A stretch of DNA of 64,000 nucleotides, taken from contig NZ_AAWS01000035.1 in NCBI RefSeq assembly GCF_000169175.1, positions 35,760 to 99,759 on the forward strand, in the 5' to 3' direction. The notes below the pieces were generated by a model. That model worked only from the letters and a program-made list of their open reading frames with translations. It did no database searches and was not told the origin of the DNA. A program made the position numbers and the translations under genes. How positions within the stretch are numbered: position 1 is the stretch's first letter; each line of letters opens with the position of its first letter. Shown piece after piece: positions 56,930 to 64,000 of this stretch. The stretch is from Microscilla marina ATCC 23134 (lineage in GTDB: Bacteria > Bacteroidota > Bacteroidia > Cytophagales > Microscillaceae).

Positions 56930-57213
56930 ACACTCACCCGTTCAATTGGGAAAATGTATCGAGGCATACTCTGTATTCAGGGTGTGCTTTTTTTATGTCC
57001 AATATACTAGGATTAAAGTGATTACCTGCGGTGAGCTCGTCACAGCAAGCTGCCCCGATGAATCGGGATTTATAAATAGACTCGGTTTTAGGATTTACAG
57101 GATTAGCTGAAGCAGAACTCAGCACAGCAAGCTGTAGCTTCGGTTGATTAATGTTGGTATTCAGACAATTAGTCAAAATCTATCCTCAAAACCATTTTTG
57201 TTTAAGTATATTA

Positions 57214-57221
57214 TACCTTTG
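57214..57221 (+). promoter_or_regulatory. Possible -7 promoter element (TACCTTTG)
   Basis: TACCTTTG matches the Bacteroidota -7 consensus TAnnTTTG and lies 22 bp before the ATG of the BtuF-like gene. No -33 TTTG with good spacing is visible, so this is tentative. Confidence 0.35.
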
Positions 57222-57243
57222 CCGTTCAACAACTCTTATAATT

Positions 57244-58038
57244 ATGCCTGTATTTACTGATCAAATGCAACGTAAGGTAACCATTGCTGACTCGCCTCAG
57301 CGCATTGTGTCTTTGGTGCCCTCGCAAACCGAACTTTTGTTTGACTTAGGGTTGCAAGACCAAATAGTAGGCATCACTAAGTTTTGCGTGCATCCCAAGG
57401 CTTTATGTGCTGCTAAAACCCACATAGGAGGTACCAAAAACTTTCACTTTGACCGCATAGAGGCACTCAAGCCCGACCTGATCATTGGCAACAAAGAAGA
57501 AAACTACCAGGAAGGCATTGACACCTTGGCAAAAAAATACCCGGTATGGATGAGCGACATCTTTACCCTGAATGATGCTTTGCAGATGATGCAGCAATTG
57601 AGCGAAATCACCCAGACCAGCCCACGGGCTCAGGTGCTCATACAACAGATAAAAGACCAATTTGAGGCATTTGTACTGCCCGATCAGGCATTTTCTGCCA
57701 AGGTTGCTTACTTTATTTGGCGCAAGCCCTATATGGTGGCTGGCAGCCAAAATTTTATCGACGAAATGATAAAACACTGTGGTTGGCAAAATGTATTTGC
57801 TCACCAGCCCCGTTATCCAGTGGTAAACCCTGAACAACTGGCGGCACAATCGCCCGATATTATTTTGTTATCGTCTGAACCTTACCCTTTTAAGCAAAAA
57901 CACCTGGAAGAGTTTAAACAGATTTGCCCTCAGGCTAAAGTCCTGTTGGTAGATGGAGAGCTTTTTTCGTGGTATGGTAGTCGGTTGCGTTTGGCTCCTG
58001 CTTATTTTGGGCAATTGCTAAACGAGGTGGTCGTTTGA
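57244..58038 (+). CDS. BtuF-like metal/cobalamin-binding protein, no signal peptide
   Basis: A 264-residue protein with the helical-backbone fold of ABC-transporter binding proteins: QRIVSLVPSQTELLFDLGL, VGITKFCVHP, RIEALKPDLIIGNKEEN, MVAGSQNFIDEMI and SPDIILLSSEPYPF. These match the cobalamin/iron-chelate receptors of the BtuF group. ATG 57244 is the natural start (MPVFTDQMQRKVTIADSPQR); the upstream extension to 57151 is not a signal peptide. Thus the protein seems to stay in the cytoplasm, unlike a usual periplasmic receptor, a feature I associate with Bacteroidota homologues. CobT, a cobalamin assembly enzyme, is encoded 3 kb away, supporting a B12 link. Confidence 0.8.
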   Translation: MPVFTDQMQRKVTIADSPQRIVSLVPSQTELLFDLGLQDQIVGITKFCVHPKALCAAKTHIGGTKNFHFDRIEALKPDLIIGNKEENYQEGIDTLAKKYPVWMSDIFTLNDALQMMQQLSEITQTSPRAQVLIQQIKDQFEAFVLPDQAFSAKVAYFIWRKPYMVAGSQNFIDEMIKHCGWQNVFAHQPRYPVVNPEQLAAQSPDIILLSSEPYPFKQKHLEEFKQICPQAKVLLVDGELFSWYGSRLRLAPAYFGQLLNEVVV

Positions 58039-58047
58039 TAAGCTTGC

Positions 58048-58818
58048 CTACTTCAATAGTATCACAATGGCGCCTATGCCAGTGAGTATAAGAATAAGTT
58101 TACGGTAATAGCGTTCGTTTATTTTTCTGACCAGGCGTACCCCTGTCAACAAGCCCAGCAAAACCAGGGGTACCAAACGCACATCAAGGCTTGCAGTATC
58201 TAAGTTGATGGTTTGCCAGGCAAAAATATGAAAAGGTAGCTTGAACAGGTTGATAAGTAAAAATAGCCAGGCAGCCGTGCCTATAAAATTATTTTTGGGT
58301 AAACGCATGGCCAGAAAAAACAAGTTGGTAAATGCCCCGGCAAGGTTGCCTATCATAGTAGTAAAGCCAGCCATGAGCCCCATCATGATGGCAAACCACC
58401 AATGATCGGGTACTTGTTTGTTTTTTTGCCGATCCCACCAATACATCATGGCTACAGTGGCAAGTATAATGGCTGCCATCATTTGCTTGAATACCCTTTC
58501 GGGTAAATCTTTGCCTACCCAGGCACCTACCACTACGCCCAGCATCATGGCGGGCAACAAACGCTTAAGGTGATGCCATTCGGTGTAGCGGTGGTAGTAG
58601 ATAACGGCAAACACGTCGCCTACCAACAGCAAAGGCAGTATAATGCCAGTAGATGCTTTGCCCCCAAAAACCATTGCCATAAGGGTAACTACCATAATAG
58701 AAATGCCTTTGATACCTGCTTTAGACACACCTATGATAAAGCCAGCAAGCCCAGCAAGTACCCACGAAAGCCAGCTGAGCTGGAGCGAAGAGGATAAGTC
58801 GAATATAAATAAAGCCAT
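58048..58818 (-). CDS. TauE/SafE-family permease
   Basis: A 256-residue inner-membrane protein with about eight hydrophobic helices. The N-terminal half has GLAGFIIGVSKAGIKGISIM, typical of TauE/SafE sulfite/organosulfonate exporters, and the internal repeat appears as GLMAGFTTMIGNLAGAFTNL. Substrate is not predictable from sequence; family members move sulfite, sulfoacetate or other anions. It converges with the BtuF-like gene, 9 bp between the stops. Start at 58818. Confidence 0.92.
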   Translation of the reverse strand: MALFIFDLSSSLQLSWLSWVLAGLAGFIIGVSKAGIKGISIMVVTLMAMVFGGKASTGIILPLLLVGDVFAVIYYHRYTEWHHLKRLLPAMMLGVVVGAWVGKDLPERVFKQMMAAIILATVAMMYWWDRQKNKQVPDHWWFAIMMGLMAGFTTMIGNLAGAFTNLFFLAMRLPKNNFIGTAAWLFLLINLFKLPFHIFAWQTINLDTASLDVRLVPLVLLGLLTGVRLVRKINERYYRKLILILTGIGAIVILLK

Positions 58819-59892
58819 ATATGCGCAAAACTATGCATTGCAGTGTCCAGGTGCAAGCGTTGAGGGTGGGCATTAGTCAAAAAAAATGGGTATGCTCTTA
58901 AGCTTTAAGCGACAAGTTAGGCTAGTGCATTAGGGATTAAATAATATGTGAGTAACTTAGTCCCTGATGCACTAGTGTATGCCTTTCAGTTAGGCTGTTC
59001 AAAATTAGTGACTGACCTTTCGCAGGTCAAAAATTTGTTTTCTGTGAAAAAATACCACTCAGCAAAATATGCTCATAAAAAGCAATGATTCGAGTATCTG
59101 TGAGCCATTACTTTTTTCTACAGGTAAAAAAGTAATCAAAAACCCCGCAGCTGTAATTTGTTTCGCCTAAATCTGTTGCACTACGCCGAAACAGCTCAAA
59201 CTCGCCTGTGGCTCAAACAGTGATCTGTTTTTACGGCTTCGTTTCACAGATTCTTAACGGCAACAAACTAAGGCTGAATCCAGCTGACGCAACCTTAGTC
59301 CTATACTGTATTTTTTTGCTTAAAAACAAAAATACGTACTGCGAAAGGTCAGTTAGTGAATTTCTTCCCCAAGAAAACATTCAAAATCTATAAAAACCAC
59401 TACATTCGGCTTATTCCATACCTGTCAGGTATTTGTCCGTATTTTAGCTGGAAAAAGTTGTTTTTAAGGAGACAACAAGAAAAATGTGTACCTTAATAGT
59501 ATAGCAAAAAAAGACTTCCCTTAGTCCTTCAAAAACGTGGGGCATTTTTTTTAATGCTGAACACCCTACCTGGCAGGTATAAAATTTGGGTTTTACACCT
59601 TGCTCTAAAAGCTTTTACAGGACTTTATAGCTCGTTGATTGTGAGCGATTTATAAAATTGGCAGAAGGGATATTTCGCACTTACCACATATTTATGAGTC
59701 AAATTTGAACAACCTGCCTGACAAAGGGTTACTTAAGCCGGGAGTTTTTGGGCGAAAAAACTGAGCTCCGCTCAAAAACAGTGAGACTACCCAAAAACCA
59801 TTTGCACTTGACTTGTGTGTGAGGTGGGGCAAAAGTGGGTTTTATAAAGAAACCCTGCTGTTCAATCATATATATTCGTTATTTTTGCATTT
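58819..59892. other. Long non-coding stretch with inverted repeats
   Basis: About 1.07 kb without credible genes. A hairpin has arms at 58922-58936 and 58961-58975 (CTAGTGCAT type, 14 of 15 paired). The 15-mer ACTGACCTTTCGCAG (59011-59025) returns as its exact reverse complement at 59339-59353, enclosing about 310 bp. TACCTGTCAGGTA (about 59418) and CTACCTGGCAGGTATAAA (about 59566) resemble the terminator stem at 34896. A TAnnTTTG match at 59880-59887 lies directly before the next ATG and could make a nearly leaderless mRNA. Confidence 0.55.
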
Positions 59893-60267
59893 ATGAGAAA
59901 AGCGATTTACTATGTACTATTTTTAGGGTTGATAAATGTCTTATTTAGTTGCAAATCGGCTCCTGAGATAGAGGGTTTTGATGCCAAAAAATGGAAAGGT
60001 GACCCCAATGCCTGTAAAAATTACCGGGCAGCTTTATTACCCGCATTGGAAAAAAACAAAGATAAACTGGTCAAAGTAGAAGCGGGGCAACTTATGCAAT
60101 TGCTGGGTCGTCCGGATAAAAATGAGTTGTATCGCAGAAATCAACGTTTTTATGTCTATTTTATAGATGCAGGCAGCCAGTGCAAAGGCAACAATGGCAG
60201 TTTGGGCAGAACATTGCGGGTACGTATAGATGCTTTGCAGAGAGTATCTGAGGTGGTAGTAAATTAG
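59893..60267 (+). CDS. BamE/SmpA-like small lipoprotein
   Basis: A 124-residue lipoprotein: signal peptide with lipobox VLFSC (Cys at 20). The body has VKVEAGQLMQLLGRPDKNEL, QRFYVYFIDAGSQC and LRVRIDALQRVSEVVV, following the SmpA/OmlA-BamE pattern (helix with LLG-x-PD, then two strands and an R-V-x-x-D-x-x-x-V-x-x-V end). Similar small lipoproteins assist outer-membrane assembly, but this link is by shape only. It probably has its own promoter very close to the start. Confidence 0.65.
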   Translation: MRKAIYYVLFLGLINVLFSCKSAPEIEGFDAKKWKGDPNACKNYRAALLPALEKNKDKLVKVEAGQLMQLLGRPDKNELYRRNQRFYVYFIDAGSQCKGNNGSLGRTLRVRIDALQRVSEVVVN

Positions 60268-60476
60268 ACTTATCACATACACAAGACGTTTTGTCAGCGC
60301 TACCTTTTCTGGTAGCAAATTTGCCGAAAAGCACTTGTCTACATTCAGGTTTTTATAGGTGGGTAGGCTGTATACAACCAGGGGTACACATTAAACGTTG
60401 TAGTTAACCAAAAGTAGTTGGAGGTTTACAATCAGCAATATTATTAAAGCACGTTTTTAAAACACACTATTTCACT

Positions 60477-60827
60477 ATGAGTTATTTATTACAAGGCATT
60501 GGTATTGGCGTCGGTTTTATACTGGGTATCGTATTGGTGGCTATTATCATTGTTATTTTGGCACGGTTATTCAAACGAGGATCAAGCTATCAGGAGTTTA
60601 CCCCTGAGTTATTTGAGCAATACCGCGACGAAATATTGATGGAAGAAAACTTTGAGGAAGCCAATGTGGTTTCTCAGATCATTGACGACCTCCGAAACCA
60701 TGAATACCCCAAAAAGTTGCTCAAAGAATATACGGTGAAGAAAGACGTTGATTTTATCATTAAATCTCAAGGAGAAAGTGGCGAGATCATTTCTTTTAAA
60801 GAAAAACTAAAAATTGTAAGGAAGTAG
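60477..60827 (+). CDS. Small single-TM protein, unknown
   Basis: A 116-residue protein with one N-terminal membrane helix (about 8-30: GIGVGFILGIVLVAIIIVIL) followed by a basic stop (ARLFKRGS) and a soluble, acidic, mainly helical domain (LFEQYRDEILMEENFEEAN). No family was recognised. It is a separate unit, 209 bp after the lipoprotein gene, ended by the terminator at 60840. Confidence 0.65.
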   Translation: MSYLLQGIGIGVGFILGIVLVAIIIVILARLFKRGSSYQEFTPELFEQYRDEILMEENFEEANVVSQIIDDLRNHEYPKKLLKEYTVKKDVDFIIKSQGESGEIISFKEKLKIVRK

Positions 60828-60839
60828 GACATAAGTATT

Positions 60840-60888
60840 AAGCGACAAGTATTTGTTGAATAGCAAAAACCTGTCGCTTTTTTCTTTT
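60840..60888 (+). terminator. Terminator between convergent genes
   Basis: AAGCGACA (60840-60847) pairs with TGTCGCTT (60872-60879), followed by a T-rich run. It separates the small TM gene from the convergent cobT. The same AAGCGACAAGT word also occurs near 58,907. Confidence 0.75.
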
Positions 60889-60898
60889 AGCCCTTTCG

Positions 60899-61969
60899 CT
60901 AACTCTGGCTTACACCTGCACTCTCAAACGACGCCATTTGACTGACAAACTGTACGGCAGACTGCAGCAGGGGATAAGCCACTGCACACCCAGTGCCTTC
61001 GCCCAGACGCATTTGTAGGTTGAGCAAGGGAGTAGCCTTCATAAACTCAAGCATTTTGGCGTGCCCCTGTTCGTCTGACTGATGACAAAACACACAATAC
61101 TCTAGCACTTGAGGGTGCAATGCCTGTGCTACCAATAATGCCGACGAAGCAATGAAACCATCTACCATCACGACCATTTTGTGTTCGGCAGCCTGCAAAA
61201 ATGCCCCTACCATTTGAGCTATTTCAAAGCCCCCAAAGGTGCTCAATACCCACAAAAAATGAGCTGCTCCTGCCTCGTAGGTAGTATCTACATCTTCGAG
61301 ATGGTCGGCGTGGTGCTCAAGTGCTTCCTGCAAAATATGAAGCTTTTTCTGTATTCCTTCGTTGTCAAGTCCGGTACCTTTGCCCACACATACCTCTAGG
61401 TCAATTTTGGTAATGACGTGCATCAATGCTGCGGCTGGTGTAGTGTTGCCAATGCCCATTTCACCAAAGCCTATTACATTGCAACCAGTTTGGTGTACTT
61501 CAGTCACTACCTTTGCCCCTTGGCTGATCGCTTGTACACACTGTTCCAGGGTCATGGCAGGGCTTGCTAAAAAACTTTCGGTACCTTCGGCTATTTTTTG
61601 GTCAAGCAATTGGGGGTGTGCTTCAAACTGCCCTTTTACTCCAGCATCTATTACTTTGAGTGCTATGCCGTGTTGCTGACAAAACACGTTGATGGCAGCC
61701 CCACCCGACAAAAAGTTGAGCACCATCTGATAGGTCACTTCTTGTGGGTATTTGCTTACCCCTTCGTTGGCTATGCCATGGTCAGCGGCAAACACCAATA
61801 CATGTGGTTTTTGCAGTTGAGGTTCGAGGGTGTTTTGAATAGCAGCTATTTGACGGGCAGTGTCTTCTAGTTGCCCCAAGGCGCCTACTGGCTTGGTTTT
61901 AAAGTCTATTTTATGTTGTATTTCTTTCAACACCTCAGTATTTACTGAGCAAATGTTAAACTCCTTCAT
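60899..61969 (-). CDS. cobT: Nicotinate-nucleotide-dimethylbenzimidazole phosphoribosyltransferase
   Basis: A 356-residue cytoplasmic enzyme of standard length. It makes α-ribazole phosphate from nicotinate mononucleotide and a lower-ligand base for the cobalamin nucleotide loop. Motifs: KTKPVGALGQLEDTARQIA at the start, VFAADHGIANEGVSKYPQEV, FLSGGAAINVFCQQHG, GEMGIGNTTPAAAL, VMVDGFIASSALLVAQ, and LGEGTGCAVAYPLL with the catalytic Glu. All are intact. With the BtuF-like protein nearby it suggests B12 salvage in this organism, although other cob genes are not in this window. Divergent or alone on its strand. Confidence 0.97.
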   Translation of the reverse strand: MKEFNICSVNTEVLKEIQHKIDFKTKPVGALGQLEDTARQIAAIQNTLEPQLQKPHVLVFAADHGIANEGVSKYPQEVTYQMVLNFLSGGAAINVFCQQHGIALKVIDAGVKGQFEAHPQLLDQKIAEGTESFLASPAMTLEQCVQAISQGAKVVTEVHQTGCNVIGFGEMGIGNTTPAAALMHVITKIDLEVCVGKGTGLDNEGIQKKLHILQEALEHHADHLEDVDTTYEAGAAHFLWVLSTFGGFEIAQMVGAFLQAAEHKMVVMVDGFIASSALLVAQALHPQVLEYCVFCHQSDEQGHAKMLEFMKATPLLNLQMRLGEGTGCAVAYPLLQSAVQFVSQMASFESAGVSQS

Positions 61970-62220
61970 GTAGTTTTATACTCTAGTTTCGCAGACAAAT
62001 ATAGTAGATTCACCTCAATTTAGGTGGCTTGAATATATGCGCTGTTTTATTTTCAATACTCTGTTGTAATTTTATGTAAAATAAAGTGTTGATTATCAGT
62101 AGTTTAACTACCTTGCTTCTATTTGTTTGAGCATTTGTATGGAGTTAAGCAGGATGCACCTAGCGCCCAGTTCCTGGAACCCTGTCATTGCTGTGGACGA
62201 TTGATTTTATCCTACCTACC

Positions 62221-62613
62221 TTAACCACTTTTGGTTTCAATGGCTCTGAAACCATAAGCACAATGCATACAATTGGGTTGGTGGCAGCACTGCCCCTGTT
62301 GCAAGTGGTACAGCTCGGTATACACTACCTGGTTGTTTTTTTTATAATAATGTAGTCCCTCTACCAATACTTCGCCTTGCTGGGGCAGGGGGTGGCTTTG
62401 GGCAAAAGTGAGCATCTTGTCAATTTCGGCAAGGCAGTTTTTACAAAGGCAGTCATAGTAAGCGTTGGCGAGAAACTCATTGGTTCGAGCTTGTACTTGT
62501 ACTTCATAGCATTGGCAATTGACTACATCACCTACTTTGCATTCAAACCCTGCTCCACACCGAGGGCATTGTTTCTGTTCGTGTTTTAGTTGCATAGGCA
62601 TTTTTGCCAACAA
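62221..62613 (-). CDS. Cysteine-rich CWC plus DUF5522 protein
   Basis: A 130-residue protein with twelve Cys residues, probably zinc-binding. The N-terminal part (CPRCGAGFECKVGDVVNCQC, then CLCKNCL) matches the CWC cysteine-rich family; the C-terminal part (VYTELYHLQQGQCCHQPNCM and HCAYGFR) matches DUF5522 (YTELYHL-x-x-G-x-CC-x-x-x-C-x-HCPY). These two domains are usually separate small genes in Bacteroidota; here they are joined. The start could be one of three Met codons, at 62613, 62598 or 62592. Function unknown. Confidence 0.82.
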   Translation of the reverse strand: MLAKMPMQLKHEQKQCPRCGAGFECKVGDVVNCQCYEVQVQARTNEFLANAYYDCLCKNCLAEIDKMLTFAQSHPLPQQGEVLVEGLHYYKKNNQVVYTELYHLQQGQCCHQPNCMHCAYGFRAIETKSG

Positions 62614-62926
62614 GTTACACTTTAATTGGTAGCCAATAATGAGTATAAGAATTTTTTTTTAGCGTATTTTTAGAACAGTTGTTCAAGGGAGTTTTTATGA
62701 TAAGCTTTAAGCATACCCTTAGTAATGAAGGGGGAGACACAACAGTTTACTGATTATCAAGGCTTACTTTCTGGCAAACTTGTGAGTGTTTTGAAGTATA
62801 AAAAAAGCGGTTAATTATACATAATTGGTTGAGGTTGAAGTAGCTTATATTTTAGCGTGATTATTTGCCCCAGCTTATGAGAGCATTTTGTTGTATACAA
62901 CAAATCATTGTTACTTTGCGTAAGAG
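62614..62926. other. Intergenic region
   Basis: Nothing was recognised except a long T run near 62,653. It should contain the promoters of the divergent CWC protein gene and the LRR gene. Confidence 0.35.
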
Positions 62927-62956
62927 GTGGGGGTACTTGCAAAATATAATAAACAG

Positions 62957-63798
62957 ATGAGGCAACAAGACTTAGAAACACATCAAAAAATTACACGGTT
63001 GTTTGACAGTGGCGATGAAACAAATATAGCCCTTGCCTGTGAGTTGATCAAAGGTTGTGGAATGCCACCTGTCATTGTTCAAAAACTAAAAAATAACCCT
63101 GAAGGGAGTTTGTATTTTTTTACGAATTATGGTTTGGTACAGCATTTTGCCCAAAGCAAGACTTTAGACCTAAGCAGGTTAGGATTGGCTGTTTTGCCGC
63201 CAGCTTTCACCACACTTAGGAATGGTGAGAAATTAAATTGCTATTCTTGAGGTAGAGGTTTTGTTTTGAGACGAGGCTATTTTTTGCGCCCATAGCAGCG
63301 CTACGGGCAAAAACCGATGGCTACAGCTACGCTGTGCCGAGCTCTGCCAAAGGCTAAAAATAACGAAGTATCAAGGCGAAAAATCACCTCTCAGAGTGTA
63401 AATTTATTTTTGAACAATTCCTAAGCCAACTAGAGCATCTCAATCTGGCGTTTAATCAGTTGGTGGGGTTACCAGAAACACTCGAACAATTAAACCAACG
63501 CAAGGTATTATTGTTACACTATAACAAGTTGGCCACTTTACCAATATTTTTAGGGGCTTTTCGGCAACTCGAAGAGCTCACGCTTTGCTTTAATCATTTG
63601 ACCAACTTGCCAGCAAGCATTGCCCAACTCAACAGCTTGAGGGTGTTGCACTTGCATCACAACCAACTTAGTCAATTACCACTTGAGTTGAATAGTTTGC
63701 CTCAGTTAGAAAAAATCACTTTATGGGGCAATGCTTTTAGTTTAAAAAACCAAGCCTTGTTGTCTGAAGTATTCGACCGGGTAGCGTTGGTGTTTTAA
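62957..63798 (+). pseudogene. Leucine-rich-repeat protein split by 203-bp element
   Basis: Two plus-strand pieces belong to one LRR gene. The first (ATG at 62957, MRQQDLETHQKITRLFDSGD) holds a helical cap and the first repeat (KTLDLSRLGLAVLPPAFTTL); the second from 63425 continues with SQLEHLNLAFNQLVGLPETL and further LxxLxLxxNxLxxLP repeats to the C-terminus at 63796. Deleting the element and one 3-bp target copy restores FTTLSQLEHLNLAFNQ in frame. The intact product would be about 210 residues, cytoplasmic since no signal peptide is seen. Such short bacterial LRR proteins are typically protein-binding; the partner is unknown. The first piece could still be translated up to a stop in the element. 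Confidence 0.8.
63219..63421. repeat. 203-bp inverted-repeat element (MITE-like)
   Basis: The ends GGAATGGTGAGAAATTAAAT and the reverse complement of ATTTATTTTTGAACAATTCC match at roughly two thirds of positions, extending about 45 bp inward. The flanking trinucleotides are TTA (63216-63218) and TAA (63422-63424), a 3-bp duplication with one change or an asymmetric end. No coding capacity. End sequence and duplication size resemble the MITE at 4283-4442 and IS5-type elements. Confidence 0.7.
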
Positions 63799-63905
63799 GT
63801 GCGTTTATCCTCTAAATATGGGGTACGCTACAACCCTTGCTACTATATTCAAGTTTATAACATAGAACAAGCATATACTTATTAGCAAACTTTAAACACT
63901 TTATT

Positions 63906-64000
63906 TTGAACTTTTTAGCACATACATTTTTATCGGGTAAGTCAGAGGAAATACTTATAGGAAACTTTATTGCAGATTTTTTAAAAGGAAATCAATTTGA
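63906..64000 (+). CDS. AcpH-like protein, 5' end only
   Basis: A partial gene running off the window. It begins at TTG 63906 with residues LNFLAHTFLSGKSEEIL and then IGNFIADFLKG, the highly conserved start of acyl-carrier-protein phosphodiesterase (AcpH/DUF479) proteins, in which NFLAH and GNFIADFV carry HD-domain metal ligands. Such enzymes remove phosphopantetheine from ACP. Only 31 codons are visible, so integrity cannot be judged. Confidence 0.75.
   Translation, partial: MNFLAHTFLSGKSEEILIGNFIADFLKGNQF

Noticed and set aside
59208..59393. 61-codon frame inside the inverted-repeat stretch
   Set aside because: It starts within repeat-like sequence and has no recognisable protein pattern.

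Overview
The window looks like chromosome of a marine gliding Bacteroidota of the order Cytophagales; gene content and style resemble Microscilla, but that name is an inference without a database search. Supporting signs are a large protein with SprB-type repeats and a type IX secretion (T9SS) sorting tail, TANFOR and fibronectin-like secreted proteins, 7TMR-DISM and HAMP sensors fused to SpoIIE/PP2C phosphatases, DUF2147, DUF5683, CWC/DUF5522 proteins, few Shine-Dalgarno sequences and TAnnTTTG promoter elements. No rRNA, tRNA or CRISPR was seen.

Layout. (1) 0.6-8.9 kb: three tandem sensor-phosphatase genes ending in SpoIIE domains. The first (TPR-TM-coiled coil-SpoIIE) is split by an IS4-like element; a 160-bp MITE lies before the second. 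(2) 9.4-23.4 kb: a polymorphic toxin locus. A secreted TANFOR/FN3 protein is followed by a 1467-residue toxin whose tip is a papain-fold glutamine-deamidase-like domain, then by an immunity gene that fuses two Imm35-like domains to a SiaC-like regulatory domain. After it come displaced toxin-immunity cassettes: HINT plus ParB-like tip, a headless HINT plus ADP-ribosyltransferase tip, and a decayed fourth. Each complete module ends in a similar 3' spacer carrying a terminator; an IS630-like element with a nonsense-interrupted transposase sits in one spacer. (3) 23.7-34.8 kb: kelch/TIG lipoprotein, SprB-repeat T9SS protein and a 1585-residue secreted protein of unknown function. (4) 34.9-36.9 kb: GIY-YIG gene among direct repeats, V4R-like orphan and a tiny ORF with a terminator. 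(5) 37-44.3 kb: housekeeping tsaD, divergent tamB-like gene and a photolyase. (6) 44.3-46.9 kb: an AbiEii-type nucleotidyltransferase fused to a T4 Rnl1-like RNA ligase, with an unknown partner gene. (7) 47.4-64 kb: envelope and metabolic genes (vWA protein, DUF2147, a frameshifted PD40-OmpA protein, OmpA-family protein, FN3 lipoprotein, DUF5683 protein, BtuF-like protein, TauE permease, cobT, CWC protein), an LRR gene split by a 203-bp inverted-repeat element, and the start of an AcpH-like gene at the window edge.

The most interesting parts are the cassette array with its near-identical 359-bp exchange segment and repeated terminator spacers, the Imm35-Imm35-SiaC fusion in the same window as three SpoIIE phosphatases, and the nucleotidyltransferase-RNA ligase fusion. 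All functions are read from sequence motifs and were not tested by search.
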